A stretch of DNA of 64,000 bases from JAICXG01 sp963801255 (GCA_963801255.1 CAWDEC010000005.1:10442-74441), one strand, 5' to 3'. Positions 50,847 through 60,036 are shown, counted from the first letter of the stretch. The notes: generated by a model from the letters alone, not told the origin. Numbers and translations are program-made.

Positions 50847-51979
50847 GGGCCGGTTTCTGCTCCACGCTCCTGCAACCACTGACGATAAGTTTGCGGTGAG
50901 ATTTCCGAGGGCTTGATCTCGCTGCGACCACCCCAAAAAACATTGGTGTAGGAAACCGGAATTCCAGTTTCGGTCAGATGCCGATCGATTGCGGCTTTGT
51001 GCTCGAGGAGCAGCGCTTTATCCGTGCCGTGCGCCACCGCCATGATGTTTACGTTGCGGAATTCAGGGCCGGCCTCGCGCCAATAACAATGCGTGAGAAT
51101 TTCATGGCGCCCGACTTCGCCACCTGCTTCCACTTCGCGTCCGGGCGGCACTGCCCAATGGAAAAGCCCGTTGAAACGCGTTACGCGAACTCCGCCTAAC
51201 GACGGCTTGACGTGCTCGAGAAAGGTGGAAAAACGGCCGATGATCTTTCTCTTGGTGAGGTCTTCAGCAACGGAAAAAAATTCTTCGAGCGGAACGCCGG
51301 CTTCCTCCGCCCGTCCGAGCCAGGGGGAGTCTCGAATTTCAAATGGAGCGAATTCACGCTTCAACGCCGTCAGGATCTTCCATTCGTGCTCGCTCAACGT
51401 GGCCGGCTGGACAACGATCATCGTCGCCGGTTCTTCCGTCCGCGTGCCCGGCGCAACATTCTTGCGCCTGACATGTCCGACACCCAAAGTGAAGATTCCC
51501 TTTGCCGGCATGAGCCGGAAATCATCGGCCCCCACAATGCGAACGAGAATTTCAGCGTGCTGCCGCAGAGAGAAGCCCTGCGGAACTTTCAGTGTCGTCC
51601 AAAGTTTGTAGTCGGAGCCGGCCGTGATCGAGTCGGTCGAGCGCAAAACGACATGGCCCGAGAACGGATCGCGCTGCGACATCCAATCGAAGGCTGCATC
51701 GATTTTTTCCGGCGGCACTTTCCAGGCGACAAGCGCGCCTTGGGCAAGGTTCGTGGCGAGCAGAGTCTGACGCACCCGCCGCACTGTCCCGGCTTCCAGC
51801 ATGGCTCGGATCCGTTCCAGCACTTTCTCCAGCGGCAGGCCGGAGCGGACGGCGATCTCGCGAAACGGCTCGCGCACGAAGCCGACGACCTTGTCCTCGG
51901 AAATAGCCAGAATGCGGGCATTCACCGGGTCGTTGTGTTCAACCGGGATGGTGTCGTCAGGCAAGGTCCGTAGGCTCAC
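50843..51979 (-). CDS. Tandem AsnC/Lrp-like protein, siroheme decarboxylase (AhbA-AhbB)-like fusion
   Basis: From GTG 51979 the protein has about 378 residues; the frame is open to 52075 but that would cover the divergent HAD start. Two Lrp/AsnC-type halves are seen: a helix-turn-helix (REIAVRSGLPLEKVLERI, VRRVRQTLLATNL) plus alpha/beta domain, and a second helix-turn-helix (AEEAGVPLEEFFSVAEDL). The second ends with FNGLFHWAVPPGREVEAGGE, ILTHCYWREAG and NVNIMAVAHG. His and Tyr-Trp-Arg segments fit AhbA/AhbB, which decarboxylate siroheme in alternative haem or haem d1 synthesis. No other such genes are present, so a regulatory role is possible. Confidence 0.75.
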   Translation of the reverse strand: MSLRTLPDDTIPVEHNDPVNARILAISEDKVVGFVREPFREIAVRSGLPLEKVLERIRAMLEAGTVRRVRQTLLATNLAQGALVAWKVPPEKIDAAFDWMSQRDPFSGHVVLRSTDSITAGSDYKLWTTLKVPQGFSLRQHAEILVRIVGADDFRLMPAKGIFTLGVGHVRRKNVAPGTRTEEPATMIVVQPATLSEHEWKILTALKREFAPFEIRDSPWLGRAEEAGVPLEEFFSVAEDLTKRKIIGRFSTFLEHVKPSLGGVRVTRFNGLFHWAVPPGREVEAGGEVGRHEILTHCYWREAGPEFRNVNIMAVAHGTDKALLLEHKAAIDRHLTETGIPVSYTNVFWGGRSEIKPSEISPQTYRQWLQERGAETGP

Positions 51980-52034
51980 AAATTCCAGATCACAGTTGCG
52001 GAGTTGCGGCCTACTGCGCAAATGAAAAGCGAAA

Positions 52035-52691
52035 ATGCGCAAAGCGATTTTTTTTGATGCCGCGGGCACACTCATCCGCCTAACGAAAAGCGTTGGACAG
52101 CATTACGCCCTCGTGGGCCGGCAACAGAGGCTTGCCCTGGATTCCGCCGCGTTGGATCGCGGCTTTGCCCAGATTTGGAAAGAAATGCCGATGCGACCTG
52201 CGACTGGCGCGCCGCGCGAGGACGACGACAAAGGTTGGTGGCGCGAGCTCGTCGAGCGTTTGCTGAAGCGTATTCAAGTAAAGCTCGACCCGCTGGACGT
52301 CGATGCGTTTTTCGAGGCTGCCTACAGTCACTTTGCAGAGGCGGGGGTTTGGAAATGCTATCCGGAAGTTTCTGAGGTTCTAGAAGCGCTCTACCCACGC
52401 TTCGAACTGGCGGTGGTTTCGAATTTCGACGGACGGCTGCGAATGATTCTTGAGCATCTTTCGATATCACATTTCTTCCGGCATATTTTCATTTCCAGTG
52501 AGTTAGGAGCGGATAAACCCGATCCCGCGATTTACCGGCGGGCGTTGGAGATCAGTGGCCTGACGTCCGACGAAGTGCTGCATGTGGGCGATGACCCAGA
52601 ACGCGATTGGGCAGGGGCGCGAGCGGCCGGTCTGGAGGTTTTTGAATTGCGCCGGCCGCACAATTCATTGCGCGACTTGCCGGTTTTGTAA
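52035..52691 (+). CDS. HAD-superfamily hydrolase-like protein
   Basis: This 218-residue HAD protein has motif I FFDAAGTLIRL, motif II ELAVVSNFDGRL, motif III Lys in ELGADKPDPAIY, and motif IV EVLHVGDDPERDW. Motif I is Asp-Ala-Ala-Gly-Thr instead of Asp-x-Asp-Gly-Thr, so the second Asp, the usual acid-base residue, is missing. This is seen in Dreg-2/HDHD3-like members and suggests altered or weak phosphatase activity. A motif copy straddles codons 15-17 (52078), read as Leu-Thr. Confidence 0.85.
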   Translation: MRKAIFFDAAGTLIRLTKSVGQHYALVGRQQRLALDSAALDRGFAQIWKEMPMRPATGAPREDDDKGWWRELVERLLKRIQVKLDPLDVDAFFEAAYSHFAEAGVWKCYPEVSEVLEALYPRFELAVVSNFDGRLRMILEHLSISHFFRHIFISSELGADKPDPAIYRRALEISGLTSDEVLHVGDDPERDWAGARAAGLEVFELRRPHNSLRDLPVL

Positions 52692-52772
52692 CGTGCTCGC
52701 TTTCTTCAAACGCAAGCCTGCTTCGTGCCTTGCACGCGAAAGCGAATCATCGTAGAAGCTGAAGCTCGCCCC

Positions 52773-52844
52773 GGGTTGGTAGCTCAATGGTAGAGCAGCG
52801 CCCTTTTAAGGCGTTGGTTCCGGGTTCAAGTCCCACCCAACCCA
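52773..52844 (+). tRNA. tRNA-Lys(UUU), with weak T-stem
   Basis: Acceptor GGGTTGG (52773-52779) pairs fully with CCAACCC (52837-52843), discriminator A at 52844. D-arm is GCTC/GAGC. The anticodon arm GCGCC/GGCGT encloses CTTTTAA with anticodon TTT (52805-52807). The T-loop TTCAAGT is normal, but only three T-stem pairs form: C820/C821 face A835/C836. CCA is not encoded. The two unpaired T-stem positions are unusual for a bacterial tRNA. Confidence 0.9.
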
Positions 52845-53011
52845 TCTCGTCAATCGGTGTCACTGGCGTCGCCTGGTCCTAGACGGACCGGGTATTTGGC
52901 TTAGCCGCCGCGGTTTGTTGGCTGGAACATTTTCCGCCGCCTCTCGATCAATCGTGCACGGATCGTGCTTTCTAGAAATTATGGGGCCGCTTTTGCCCAA
53001 GCGGTTCGGCT

Positions 53012-54493
53012 ATGAATCACAATCGTTCCGTTTGCCGCCATCTGCTGCGCCTCGCGCTCTTCGCCTGCGGCGCGATTCTGCTTGCGGCCGAGCTCTACGG
53101 CTATGCCTTGGAAGGAAAGTCGTGGTCGAAGGGTACTGTCATCACCATGCAGATGGAGATGGGAGCGGCAGGTCACACTTTGCAGGACGGGAGCACGACC
53201 TGGGACGATGCGGTCGTTCCCGCGATCTACGAATGGAACGCCAACATGCTTAACGTCCAGATTAACCCAGTGATGAACTCCTCCAAACCCATATCTTCCG
53301 GCGACGGCATCAACTCGACCTCATTTTCCGACACGATCTTCGGCGAAACTTTCCCAAGCGGTGTGCTGGCAGTGACCTATTACACCTCGCAAGGCGGCCA
53401 AATGGCGGAAGCCGATGTGCTTTTCAATAAAGCCGCTCTTTTTGATTCCTATCGCGGCGATCTGCAGTTCAATTCACAGGGAAAATGCGTTTGCGATATC
53501 CAACGTGTCTATCTGCATGAGCTGGGGCATGCACTCGGGCTGGATCATCCGGATGACCACGGCCAAACGGTGAACGCGATTATGAATTCAGTCGTGAGCA
53601 ACCTCTTCCACTTGCAATCCGACGATCTCGCCGGAATTCATTCGCTTTACGGCGCACCGGGAACGACGCCTACACCGACGCCATCTCCGTCGCCGACCGC
53701 GACGCCGCCAACTCCTAATCGGCTGGTAAACCTTTCCACCCGCATGCAGGTCGGTATCGGCGATAACGTGTTGATTGGCGGCTTTATCATCCAAGGCGAT
53801 CAGCCGAAAAAGATCATCCTGCGTGCGATCGGTCCGTCGCTCGCCCAGGGTGGCATCGCCGGCGTTTTGCAGGATCCGCAGCTCGAGCTTCACGACGCGG
53901 CGGGCGCTTTATTGCAGTCGAACGATAACTGGCAGGAGAGTCCCGACGTTCAGGACATCATCGACAGTTCACTTGCGCCCTCCGATCCGCGCGAAGCGGC
54001 TATTGTCACCCGACTCACTCCCGGAAACTACACGGCGATCGTTTCGGGTGTAAACAGCACGACCGGCATCGGCTTAATTGAGAGCTACACGCTCGATACC
54101 AATTCCACGCACGCCGCCAACATTTCCACGCGCGGCCGGGTTGGCGCAGGCGACGATGCGCTCATCGGCGGATTTATTGTTGGCGGACACGCTTCGAAAA
54201 CGATTCTCGTACGGGCGCTTGGTCCGTCGTTAGGCAATAGCGGAGTCGACGACGTGCTGGGCGATCCGCTTGTGGAAATGTACGATGCCAATGGTCAACT
54301 TTTCGCCTCCAACGACAACTGGCAAAGCGGCGGTCAGACGGAGCAAATTACCGCCACCGGAATTCCCCCGAGCGATCCGCGCGAAGCGGCGCTCATTGCA
54401 ATCGTGCCCGGCGGCGATTTTACGGCTGTCGTGCGCGGGGCGGACGGCGGCGAGGGTTTGGGATTGGTGGAAATCTACGACCTCGACCAATAG
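53012..54493 (+). CDS. Secreted matrixin-like metalloprotease with two C-terminal repeats
   Basis: This 493-residue protein has a signal peptide (LLRLALFACGAILLAAELYG). A matrixin (M10) domain contains YLHELGHALGLDHPDDHG (zinc site from residue 169) and the Met-turn NAIMNSVV; LQSDDLAGIHSLYG closes it. A Thr/Pro/Ser linker (TTPTPTPSPSPTATPPTP) leads to two tandem repeats of about 120 residues (about 242-365 and 366-492). Each has STR..VG.GD..LIGGFI, LRAIGPSLAQ/VRALGPSLGN, SNDNWQ and PSDPREAA. Such repeats probably form beta-rich surface modules. One motif copy (54227) lies in repeat 2. Confidence 0.85.
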   Translation: MNHNRSVCRHLLRLALFACGAILLAAELYGYALEGKSWSKGTVITMQMEMGAAGHTLQDGSTTWDDAVVPAIYEWNANMLNVQINPVMNSSKPISSGDGINSTSFSDTIFGETFPSGVLAVTYYTSQGGQMAEADVLFNKAALFDSYRGDLQFNSQGKCVCDIQRVYLHELGHALGLDHPDDHGQTVNAIMNSVVSNLFHLQSDDLAGIHSLYGAPGTTPTPTPSPSPTATPPTPNRLVNLSTRMQVGIGDNVLIGGFIIQGDQPKKIILRAIGPSLAQGGIAGVLQDPQLELHDAAGALLQSNDNWQESPDVQDIIDSSLAPSDPREAAIVTRLTPGNYTAIVSGVNSTTGIGLIESYTLDTNSTHAANISTRGRVGAGDDALIGGFIVGGHASKTILVRALGPSLGNSGVDDVLGDPLVEMYDANGQLFASNDNWQSGGQTEQITATGIPPSDPREAALIAIVPGGDFTAVVRGADGGEGLGLVEIYDLDQ

Positions 54494-54557
54494 TCGAAAT
54501 TGCGTGAAAAAGTTTTTGCCTTAGAATTCGTGAGAAATTCTTTGTTCCCGTAACTCA

Positions 54558-55136
54558 ATGAAAAAATCGCTCGGTTTCCTTCTCTTCCCTGCCTTGGTTT
54601 CCTTCGGCCTGACCAGTTACGCCACCACCGTCATTCCGCCGAGCTTTGATCAGCTGATGGCCCGCGCTCAGGTTATTTTCGAGGGCGAAGTGACTGGTTT
54701 GCGCTCTCAGTGGATCGGTGAGGGTTCTCAACATCGCATCGTCACCTACGTTACCTTTAAAGTGGATGACGCGCTCAAGGGGGATCCGGGCACAACTTAC
54801 TCGATGCGCATGCTGGGTGGGACGGTCGACGACCGAACAATGGAAGTGAGCGACGCACCGAAGTTTAAGGTTGGTGATCACGATGTGCTCTTCATCGAAA
54901 ACAATGGCAGCCAATTTATTCCGCTCGTCGGGCTCCAGCATGGGCGTTTTCGGGTGGAAAAGGACTCGTCCGGGCGCCAGACGTTGCTCACCGGCAACGG
55001 CCTGCCGCTGGCCGATGTCAATCAACTCGGAGGCAAAGAAGAGACTCTCGCGCAGAGTAAAGCGGCTCTCTCGCTAGACGACTTTAAATCCATCGTTCGC
55101 TTGCGAGCGCGTTCCAGTCAGAATCAGACTCCCTAG
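54558..55136 (+). CDS. Secreted protein of unknown function downstream of matrixin
   Basis: This 192-residue protein has a signal peptide (MKKSLGFLLFPALVSFGLTS). The soluble part reads like a small beta-rich domain: RAQVIFEGEVTGLRSQWIG, IVTYVTFKVDDALKGDPG, SMRMLGGTVDDRTMEV, KVGDHDVLFIENNGSQFIPL. I do not recognise a named family. It lies 64 bp after the matrixin gene on the same strand and may be a partner or inhibitor of the protease, which is inference from position. It overlaps the corrected end of the convergent APC gene by 4 bp. Confidence 0.75.
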   Translation: MKKSLGFLLFPALVSFGLTSYATTVIPPSFDQLMARAQVIFEGEVTGLRSQWIGEGSQHRIVTYVTFKVDDALKGDPGTTYSMRMLGGTVDDRTMEVSDAPKFKVGDHDVLFIENNGSQFIPLVGLQHGRFRVEKDSSGRQTLLTGNGLPLADVNQLGGKEETLAQSKAALSLDDFKSIVRLRARSSQNQTP

Positions 55137-56636
55137 CGAGGCGCGGCCACGCTTTTGTTTCCCCGCCCGAGCAAGTTCCAGAGCAGGTAAACCGGTAGTC
55201 CGCTGAGAACGATCGCGAATCCGATCCCACAGGTTGCCGGAGCGAGCACGGCCAGATCGATGATGAGCAAGATGGCAAGCGTCATCGCAATCAGTGGCAC
55301 GACGGGATAACCCCAAACGCGATAAGGCCGGAGCAGTGTCGGGGTTCTTTCGACGCAGAATTATCACCGACGCAACCATCGTGGTGTAAAACACCAAATC
55401 GGCTGCAATGATGTATTCGAGCAGCTGATTGTAAACGTTTCCGTAAGTGACCGCGCCCGTCGCTGGATTGACTTCGACGGTTCTCGGCAGAGTGAGGAAC
55501 GCGGCCCAAATACCCTGGGCAACCAGGGCCGCAGCCGGAACATGCCGGGCATTGATGCGTCCGACGACGCGAAAGAACAATCCGTCGTTTGCCATCGCGT
55601 AGTAAACGCGTCCGCCAGCGAGGATGAGACCGTTGTCACAACCGAAAGTCGAAATCATGATTGCGCCCGCCATGGCCAGGGCGCCGACCGGTCCTGCGAC
55701 CGCGGAGAGCGCAGCGACGGCGACCCGGTTTTGCGGTGCATGTGCAATTTCGCCTAACGATAAAACCGCGGTGTAGGCAAGGTTGGCCAGGATATAGAGC
55801 AGCACGACAATTCCGCAGCCAATGAGCAGAGAGCGCGGCAGGGTTTTTCCAGGGTCGCGCACTTCGCTGCCCGTGAAAGTGACGTTCGCCCAGGCGGTTT
55901 GCGCGAAAAGCGGACCCACCATCGCTTTGCCAAAGAGAACGATAAGGGCGAGTCCGCCAACCATTGTGAGCCCAGGCTGCGCGCTTTGTGGATTCCATCC
56001 GTTTGCCGAGGGATTCCACCAATTCGCGGTCAGTGCCGCGCACCCGGCTTTCCAGCCTAACGATAAGCCAATGACGACAAGCGCGATGAGGGCGGCCGTC
56101 TTGGCGAAGGTAAAAATGTTTTGTACGAGTTTCCCCACCTGTAATCCGTTCGTGTTCAGCCAGGTGAGAAAGAGAATGAGCGCCACCGCCACCAGTTGTT
56201 CTGTCGAGAGGCTGATTGCGTAGGCGCCAAAAAGATGGATTGGCCTAACGAGGTAGTTTTCCGTCGCGACCGCAGGGAAGAAAACACCGGTGAACTTGGC
56301 GAACGCGATCGCGACCGCCGCAATCGTTCCGGTCTGGATGACGAGAAAGAGCGTCCACCCGAAGAGGAATCCAACCGTTGGCCCATAGGCCTGCCGAAGA
56401 AAAACATATTCGCCTCCAGCCCGTGGCAGCATCGCAGCCAGTTCGGCGCAACAAAGCGCTCCGGCGATGGTCATGACTCCAGCCACCGCCCAGGCAAGCA
56501 GCAGCCAGCCGGGCGCGGTCACCAGGCGCGTCGATTCGGCTGACGTGATGAAAACTCCCGAGCCGATCATCGAACCCATCACGATCATGGTTGCATCGAG
56601 CAGGCCCAAACCGCGCACCAGCTTTTCGTTAGTCAT
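55133..56636 (-). pseudogene. APC-family amino acid permease, frame broken near C-terminus
   Basis: About twelve membrane segments begin with GLGLLDATMIVMGSMIGSGV. LPRAGGEYVFLRQAYGP and NVTFTGSEVRDPGKTLPRS are typical of cationic or L-type amino acid APC transporters. At 55334, after LRRKNPDT, the frame needs one base skipped: it then reads LRPYRVWGYPVVPLIAMTLA and ends with a normal hydrophobic helix at 55133. Unshifted, the last 88 residues are hydrophilic and unlike a transporter. It lies directly downstream of pxpA, so the substrate might be 5-oxoproline or an amino acid, an inference. Three motif copies (55752, 56055, 56243). Confidence 0.85.
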
Positions 56637-56748
56637 AATCGAAGTGACGAACTCTCATATCCTCTCCGCGATAGCAAGCCGAAGCCGGCATTCCCTCGAG
56701 CGGGTGAGGTAAAATGGCGCAATGTCGTTTCTCTTTTCGCGGTTTCAT

Positions 56749-57498
56749 TTAGTCGTTAGGCGCAGTCACCTCGACACCCGAGGCCGCCAGGCATTCGCGC
56801 AACTTAAGAGCGAATTCGACCGCCTCAGGCGTGTCACCATGTACACAAATCGTATCCGCTTGAACCGCGATTTCTTTTCCATCCACCGCGCGGACAACAT
56901 GCTCGTGCAGGATGCGCAGGACGCGCGCCGCGGCTTCCTCCGGATCGTGCAAAAGCGCGTCCGGTCGCGTGCGAGGAACAAGCGCACCGTTGGCCAGATA
57001 ATGGCGATCGGCGAAGACCTCGCGTGCCAAGCGCACGTTCGCTGCCTCTGCCGCCCCGGCGAGAGCACTGCCGTGCGGAGCAAAAAGAATGAGCGAGCGG
57101 TCGACCGTCACAATGGCACGCGTCACTGCCTCCGCCAGGGTCGGATCACGCGCTGCCATATTGTAAAGCGCGCCATGCGGCTTCACGTGGTGCGGTCGGA
57201 TGCCTAACGAGCTGGCAATTCCCTGAAACGCGCCCAATTGATAGGCAACGAGGGCAAAGACCTCGCTCGGCGGGAGTGTTTGTTCGTGGCGGCCAAAATT
57301 CTCCCGGTCCGCGAAACTCGGATGTGCTCCCACGGCCACACCGAACTCGTGTGCAGCGAGGATAGAGGCGGTCATGGTGGCGGGATCGCCCGCGTGAAAA
57401 CCGCAGGCAATATTCGCCGAGCTGACCAAGGCCAGCAGCTCGCGTTCGCTGGCCGCGCCTTCACCCAGATCAGCGTTGAGATCGATCGTTAACCTCAT
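56749..57498 (-). CDS. pxpA: 5-oxoprolinase subunit A (LamB/YcsF family)
   Basis: This 249-residue protein begins LTIDLNADLGEGAASERELL, followed by SSANIACGFHAGDPATM, GVAVGAHPSFADRENFGR, VKPHGALYNMAARD and ICVHGDTPEAVEFA. PxpA works with PxpB and PxpC to hydrolyse 5-oxo-L-proline to glutamate with ATP. Its ATG overlaps the pxpC stop by 4 bp. It ends Ala-Pro-Asn-Asp, with the motif copy at 56753 encoding the last residues. Confidence 0.94.
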   Translation of the reverse strand: MRLTIDLNADLGEGAASERELLALVSSANIACGFHAGDPATMTASILAAHEFGVAVGAHPSFADRENFGRHEQTLPPSEVFALVAYQLGAFQGIASSLGIRPHHVKPHGALYNMAARDPTLAEAVTRAIVTVDRSLILFAPHGSALAGAAEAANVRLAREVFADRHYLANGALVPRTRPDALLHDPEEAAARVLRILHEHVVRAVDGKEIAVQADTICVHGDTPEAVEFALKLRECLAASGVEVTAPND

Positions 57499-58463
57499 GA
57501 CGTCCGCAGTTGCAGAGCGGCTTTAAAAAATCGCAGTTGCTTGTCACGCGCGGCGAAGAGGCGCAGCGCTTCTTCGTGCGTTATCTCGCTGAAGACCACT
57601 CGATCTTGCGGCTGAAGTTGCGCTACGCGCCCGAGATCGACTGTGATCACGTGCGCAATCTTGGGATAGCCGCCGATCGTTTGGCAATCTCCAAGCAGAA
57701 TGATCGGCTGCCCCTCGCGCGTGACCTGCACGGTGCCCGGCGCGACCGGTTCTGAAAGCAGCTCGTATTCTCGTGCGCGCTGCAATTTGGCCCCGGTCAG
57801 ACGTACGCCCATGCGATCGGTCTGCGAACTGACAGTAAAGGACGTTTGCAGAAATGCTTCCTGTGCAGCACCGGAGAACTCCTCCCACTCTGGGCCGCGC
57901 ACCACGCGCAAAATTGACCGCTGGGTCGCAGTCTTCGCCCAGTCGTCCGGCGCGGCCCAGTTGGTGGATCGGGCGGAGCGGGGGTCGAGCGCGCTTTGGC
58001 CTAACGAGATGCGATCACCGTCGCGCAAGGCCCGGCCTTTGTATCCGCCAAAACTGGAACGCAAGTCGGTCGAGCGGCTCCCGAGAACAACCGGAACATC
58101 AAACCCGCCTGAGAATGCGAGCCACATGCGAGCGCCACCGCGCGTCAGGCCAATCTCCAGGATTTCGGCTTGCCTAACGAAAAGCCGGCGCCCGGGTGCA
58201 ACTGCCGCCCCGGCAAGCTGCACGGGAAAATCTCCGCCAATCCAGGCGAGGGCGCATTGGTCGTCGACGCTCAGTCGCACGCCACCAATCGCAATCTCGA
58301 TCACGGCGGCATCGACCGAGTTGCCGACAAGTAGGTTGGCGACTTGGGCGGCGAACGAGTCCAGCGCGCCGCCTAACGACACGCCGAGTGCACGATACTT
58401 AGGCCGTCCCAAATCCTGAACAGTCGTCAGGGGGCCGGCCCGCAGGAAGCTTACACCTCCCAT
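57495..58463 (-). CDS. pxpC: 5-oxoprolinase subunit C (biotin-dependent carboxyltransferase/KipA-type domain)
   Basis: This 322-residue protein has FLRAGPLTTVQDLGRPKYRA, GVSLGGALDSFAAQVANLLV, VIEIAIGGVRLS, SRSTDLRSSFGGYKGRAL, TVSSQTDRMGVRLTG and QPIILLGDCQTIGGYPKIAH. This is the allophanate hydrolase subunit 2/KipA family. It overlaps pxpB by 13 bp and pxpA by 4 bp, so translation is coupled. Three 9-mer copies (57999, 58172, 58371) lie within 380 bp. Confidence 0.93.
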   Translation of the reverse strand: MGGVSFLRAGPLTTVQDLGRPKYRALGVSLGGALDSFAAQVANLLVGNSVDAAVIEIAIGGVRLSVDDQCALAWIGGDFPVQLAGAAVAPGRRLFVRQAEILEIGLTRGGARMWLAFSGGFDVPVVLGSRSTDLRSSFGGYKGRALRDGDRISLGQSALDPRSARSTNWAAPDDWAKTATQRSILRVVRGPEWEEFSGAAQEAFLQTSFTVSSQTDRMGVRLTGAKLQRAREYELLSEPVAPGTVQVTREGQPIILLGDCQTIGGYPKIAHVITVDLGRVAQLQPQDRVVFSEITHEEALRLFAARDKQLRFFKAALQLRTS

Positions 58464-59116
58464 TGCTCAAATTCCTGCCGGCTGATCGCGCAAAAGCGGA
58501 TTTCGTCACCCGGTCGCAACAGCGCTGGTTTCTCTTTTGCCACATCGAAAAGGCCAAGGGGGGTGCGGCCGATGATGTTCCAGCCGCCGGGCGAGTGAAG
58601 TGGGTAGATGCCGCTTTGCTCGCCGCCGATCGCAACCGATCCGGCGGGGACAATTGTGCGTGGCGTATTGTGGCGCGGCGTCGCGAGTCGGCGCGGCAAG
58701 CCGTCAAGATAGGGAAACCCCGGAGTGAAACCGAGACAACGGACATGATAGCGCCCCGACTGATGGCACTTCGCCACTTCGTTAGGCGAGAGGCCGGCCT
58801 GGTGCGCGACGCGCTCGAGATCGAGAGCAAATTCACTATCGTAGCAAACCGGGATCTCAATTTTGCGGGGCCGTTGCGTTTTGTTCTTTCGTGCGGCCCG
58901 TCGTTTGAGCGCAGTCCGGATTTCCGCGGTTGCGGCGGCGAGATCGCAGGGTGACTCGAAGAAAATTCCCACGCTGGCGAAAGCTGGCACGATGTCCTGC
59001 ACGGCGTGGAGTCGCGCGACTTTAAGCTTGTGAGCGAGCGCGAGATTTTTGCCTGGCGCATTGCTTCCGCGCACCACCAGCGCCGCGTCGCCTAACGAAA
59101 AGATTTCCAGCGCCAT
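58451..59116 (-). CDS. pxpB: 5-oxoprolinase subunit B (KipI/allophanate hydrolase subunit 1 family)
   Basis: This 221-residue protein has MALEIFSLGDAALVVRG at the start, IPVCYDSEFALDLERVAHQA, VRCLGFTPGFPYLDGLP and GSVAIGGEQSGIYPLHSPGG, then WNIIGRTPLGLF. It pairs with PxpC as the kinase/carboxyltransferase-like part of 5-oxoprolinase. First gene of the leftward pxpBCA unit. Motif copies at 58779 and 59090 are read as Pro-Asn-Glu and Ser-Leu-Gly. Confidence 0.93.
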   Translation of the reverse strand: MALEIFSLGDAALVVRGSNAPGKNLALAHKLKVARLHAVQDIVPAFASVGIFFESPCDLAAATAEIRTALKRRAARKNKTQRPRKIEIPVCYDSEFALDLERVAHQAGLSPNEVAKCHQSGRYHVRCLGFTPGFPYLDGLPRRLATPRHNTPRTIVPAGSVAIGGEQSGIYPLHSPGGWNIIGRTPLGLFDVAKEKPALLRPGDEIRFCAISRQEFEQWEV

Positions 59117-59235
59117 CTCTGGCTGTTTTCGCCGGTTCAGGGGATGGAATCAAGCAATCGAAGAAACATCGGGTGCGATGGACGGTCGCCGTTGCGATAT
59201 TGACGCCGTGGCCGCGACATCAGGCGTATCGCGAA

Positions 59236-59976
59236 TCAAAAGCTAAACGTTACTCCGGTTACAAGATGATGGGTCAGGGGTGTGACCTCGAGGGAGCCGC
59301 CGGGAATGTCGAGCGAATCGAGATCCGAGTAAGTGAACTTGTATTCGAACATCAATCCCCAATGGCGGGTCAGAACGACGTCTACGCCGGCTAATGCCTG
59401 CACGCCCGGGCCATGAACCTGATAACCCTCGTGGAACCGATTGTTTATCTCCGCCTCGACGTGCGGAATCGTTAGGCCAAGTCCCACGCCCGCATACGGC
59501 GTGAGGTGCCCGAGGAAATCCTCACCTCGCTGCCCGGGCATCCATCGATAGACAATGTCGCCTAACGCGTAGTTGAGACCGTGGGAGAGACTAAAGGATT
59601 GGATGGTATCGCTGACCTGCTCGTTGTCGTTCACCTTTCCGCCACCGCGCCGGCCCGTCACAGACACGAATTGATCCGTCTGGGCGTACATTTTCATATG
59701 GAAGAATTCCGCGCCGAAGCCCCAGTGCGACGCTTCGGAGGGAAACCAAAGTCCGCGGATCCCATAGTAGGGCGGCGTTTCGAAATCGCGGCCTTCAAAC
59801 GAGACATCGTGGAACGTCAGATCATTTCCGCCATGCTGATGGAGTTCAAGGTCGCTATCCTGCGAGATGGCAACGCCCGTGAAAATTGAGAACTGCACCT
59901 CGGCGCGAAGCGATCCGTTCAGGCTCAAGACGGCGACGAGGACTGCAAGCCATAAGCATAGACGTGTTCGAAGCAT
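59236..59976 (-). CDS. Outer-membrane beta-barrel protein
   Basis: ATG 59976 (MLRTRLCLWLAVLVAVLSL) gives a signal peptide ending near SLRAEVQ. The remainder alternates polar and hydrophobic residues in strands, with GIRGLWFPSEASHWGFGAEF, FLGHLTPYAGVGLGLTIPHV and HWGLMFEYKFTYSD, and it ends with aromatic TGVTFSF, the C-terminal Phe signature of outer-membrane barrels. About 246 residues suits an eight-stranded OmpA/OmpW-like barrel. The function is not known. Motif copy at 59469 is read as Leu-Thr. Confidence 0.8.
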   Translation of the reverse strand: MLRTRLCLWLAVLVAVLSLNGSLRAEVQFSIFTGVAISQDSDLELHQHGGNDLTFHDVSFEGRDFETPPYYGIRGLWFPSEASHWGFGAEFFHMKMYAQTDQFVSVTGRRGGGKVNDNEQVSDTIQSFSLSHGLNYALGDIVYRWMPGQRGEDFLGHLTPYAGVGLGLTIPHVEAEINNRFHEGYQVHGPGVQALAGVDVVLTRHWGLMFEYKFTYSDLDSLDIPGGSLEVTPLTHHLVTGVTFSF

Positions 59977-60036
59977 GGTTAAGGCGACGAGGTAACAAGC
60001 GATAAAACGACGAGCGGCGAAGTTCGTCAACTTTCC

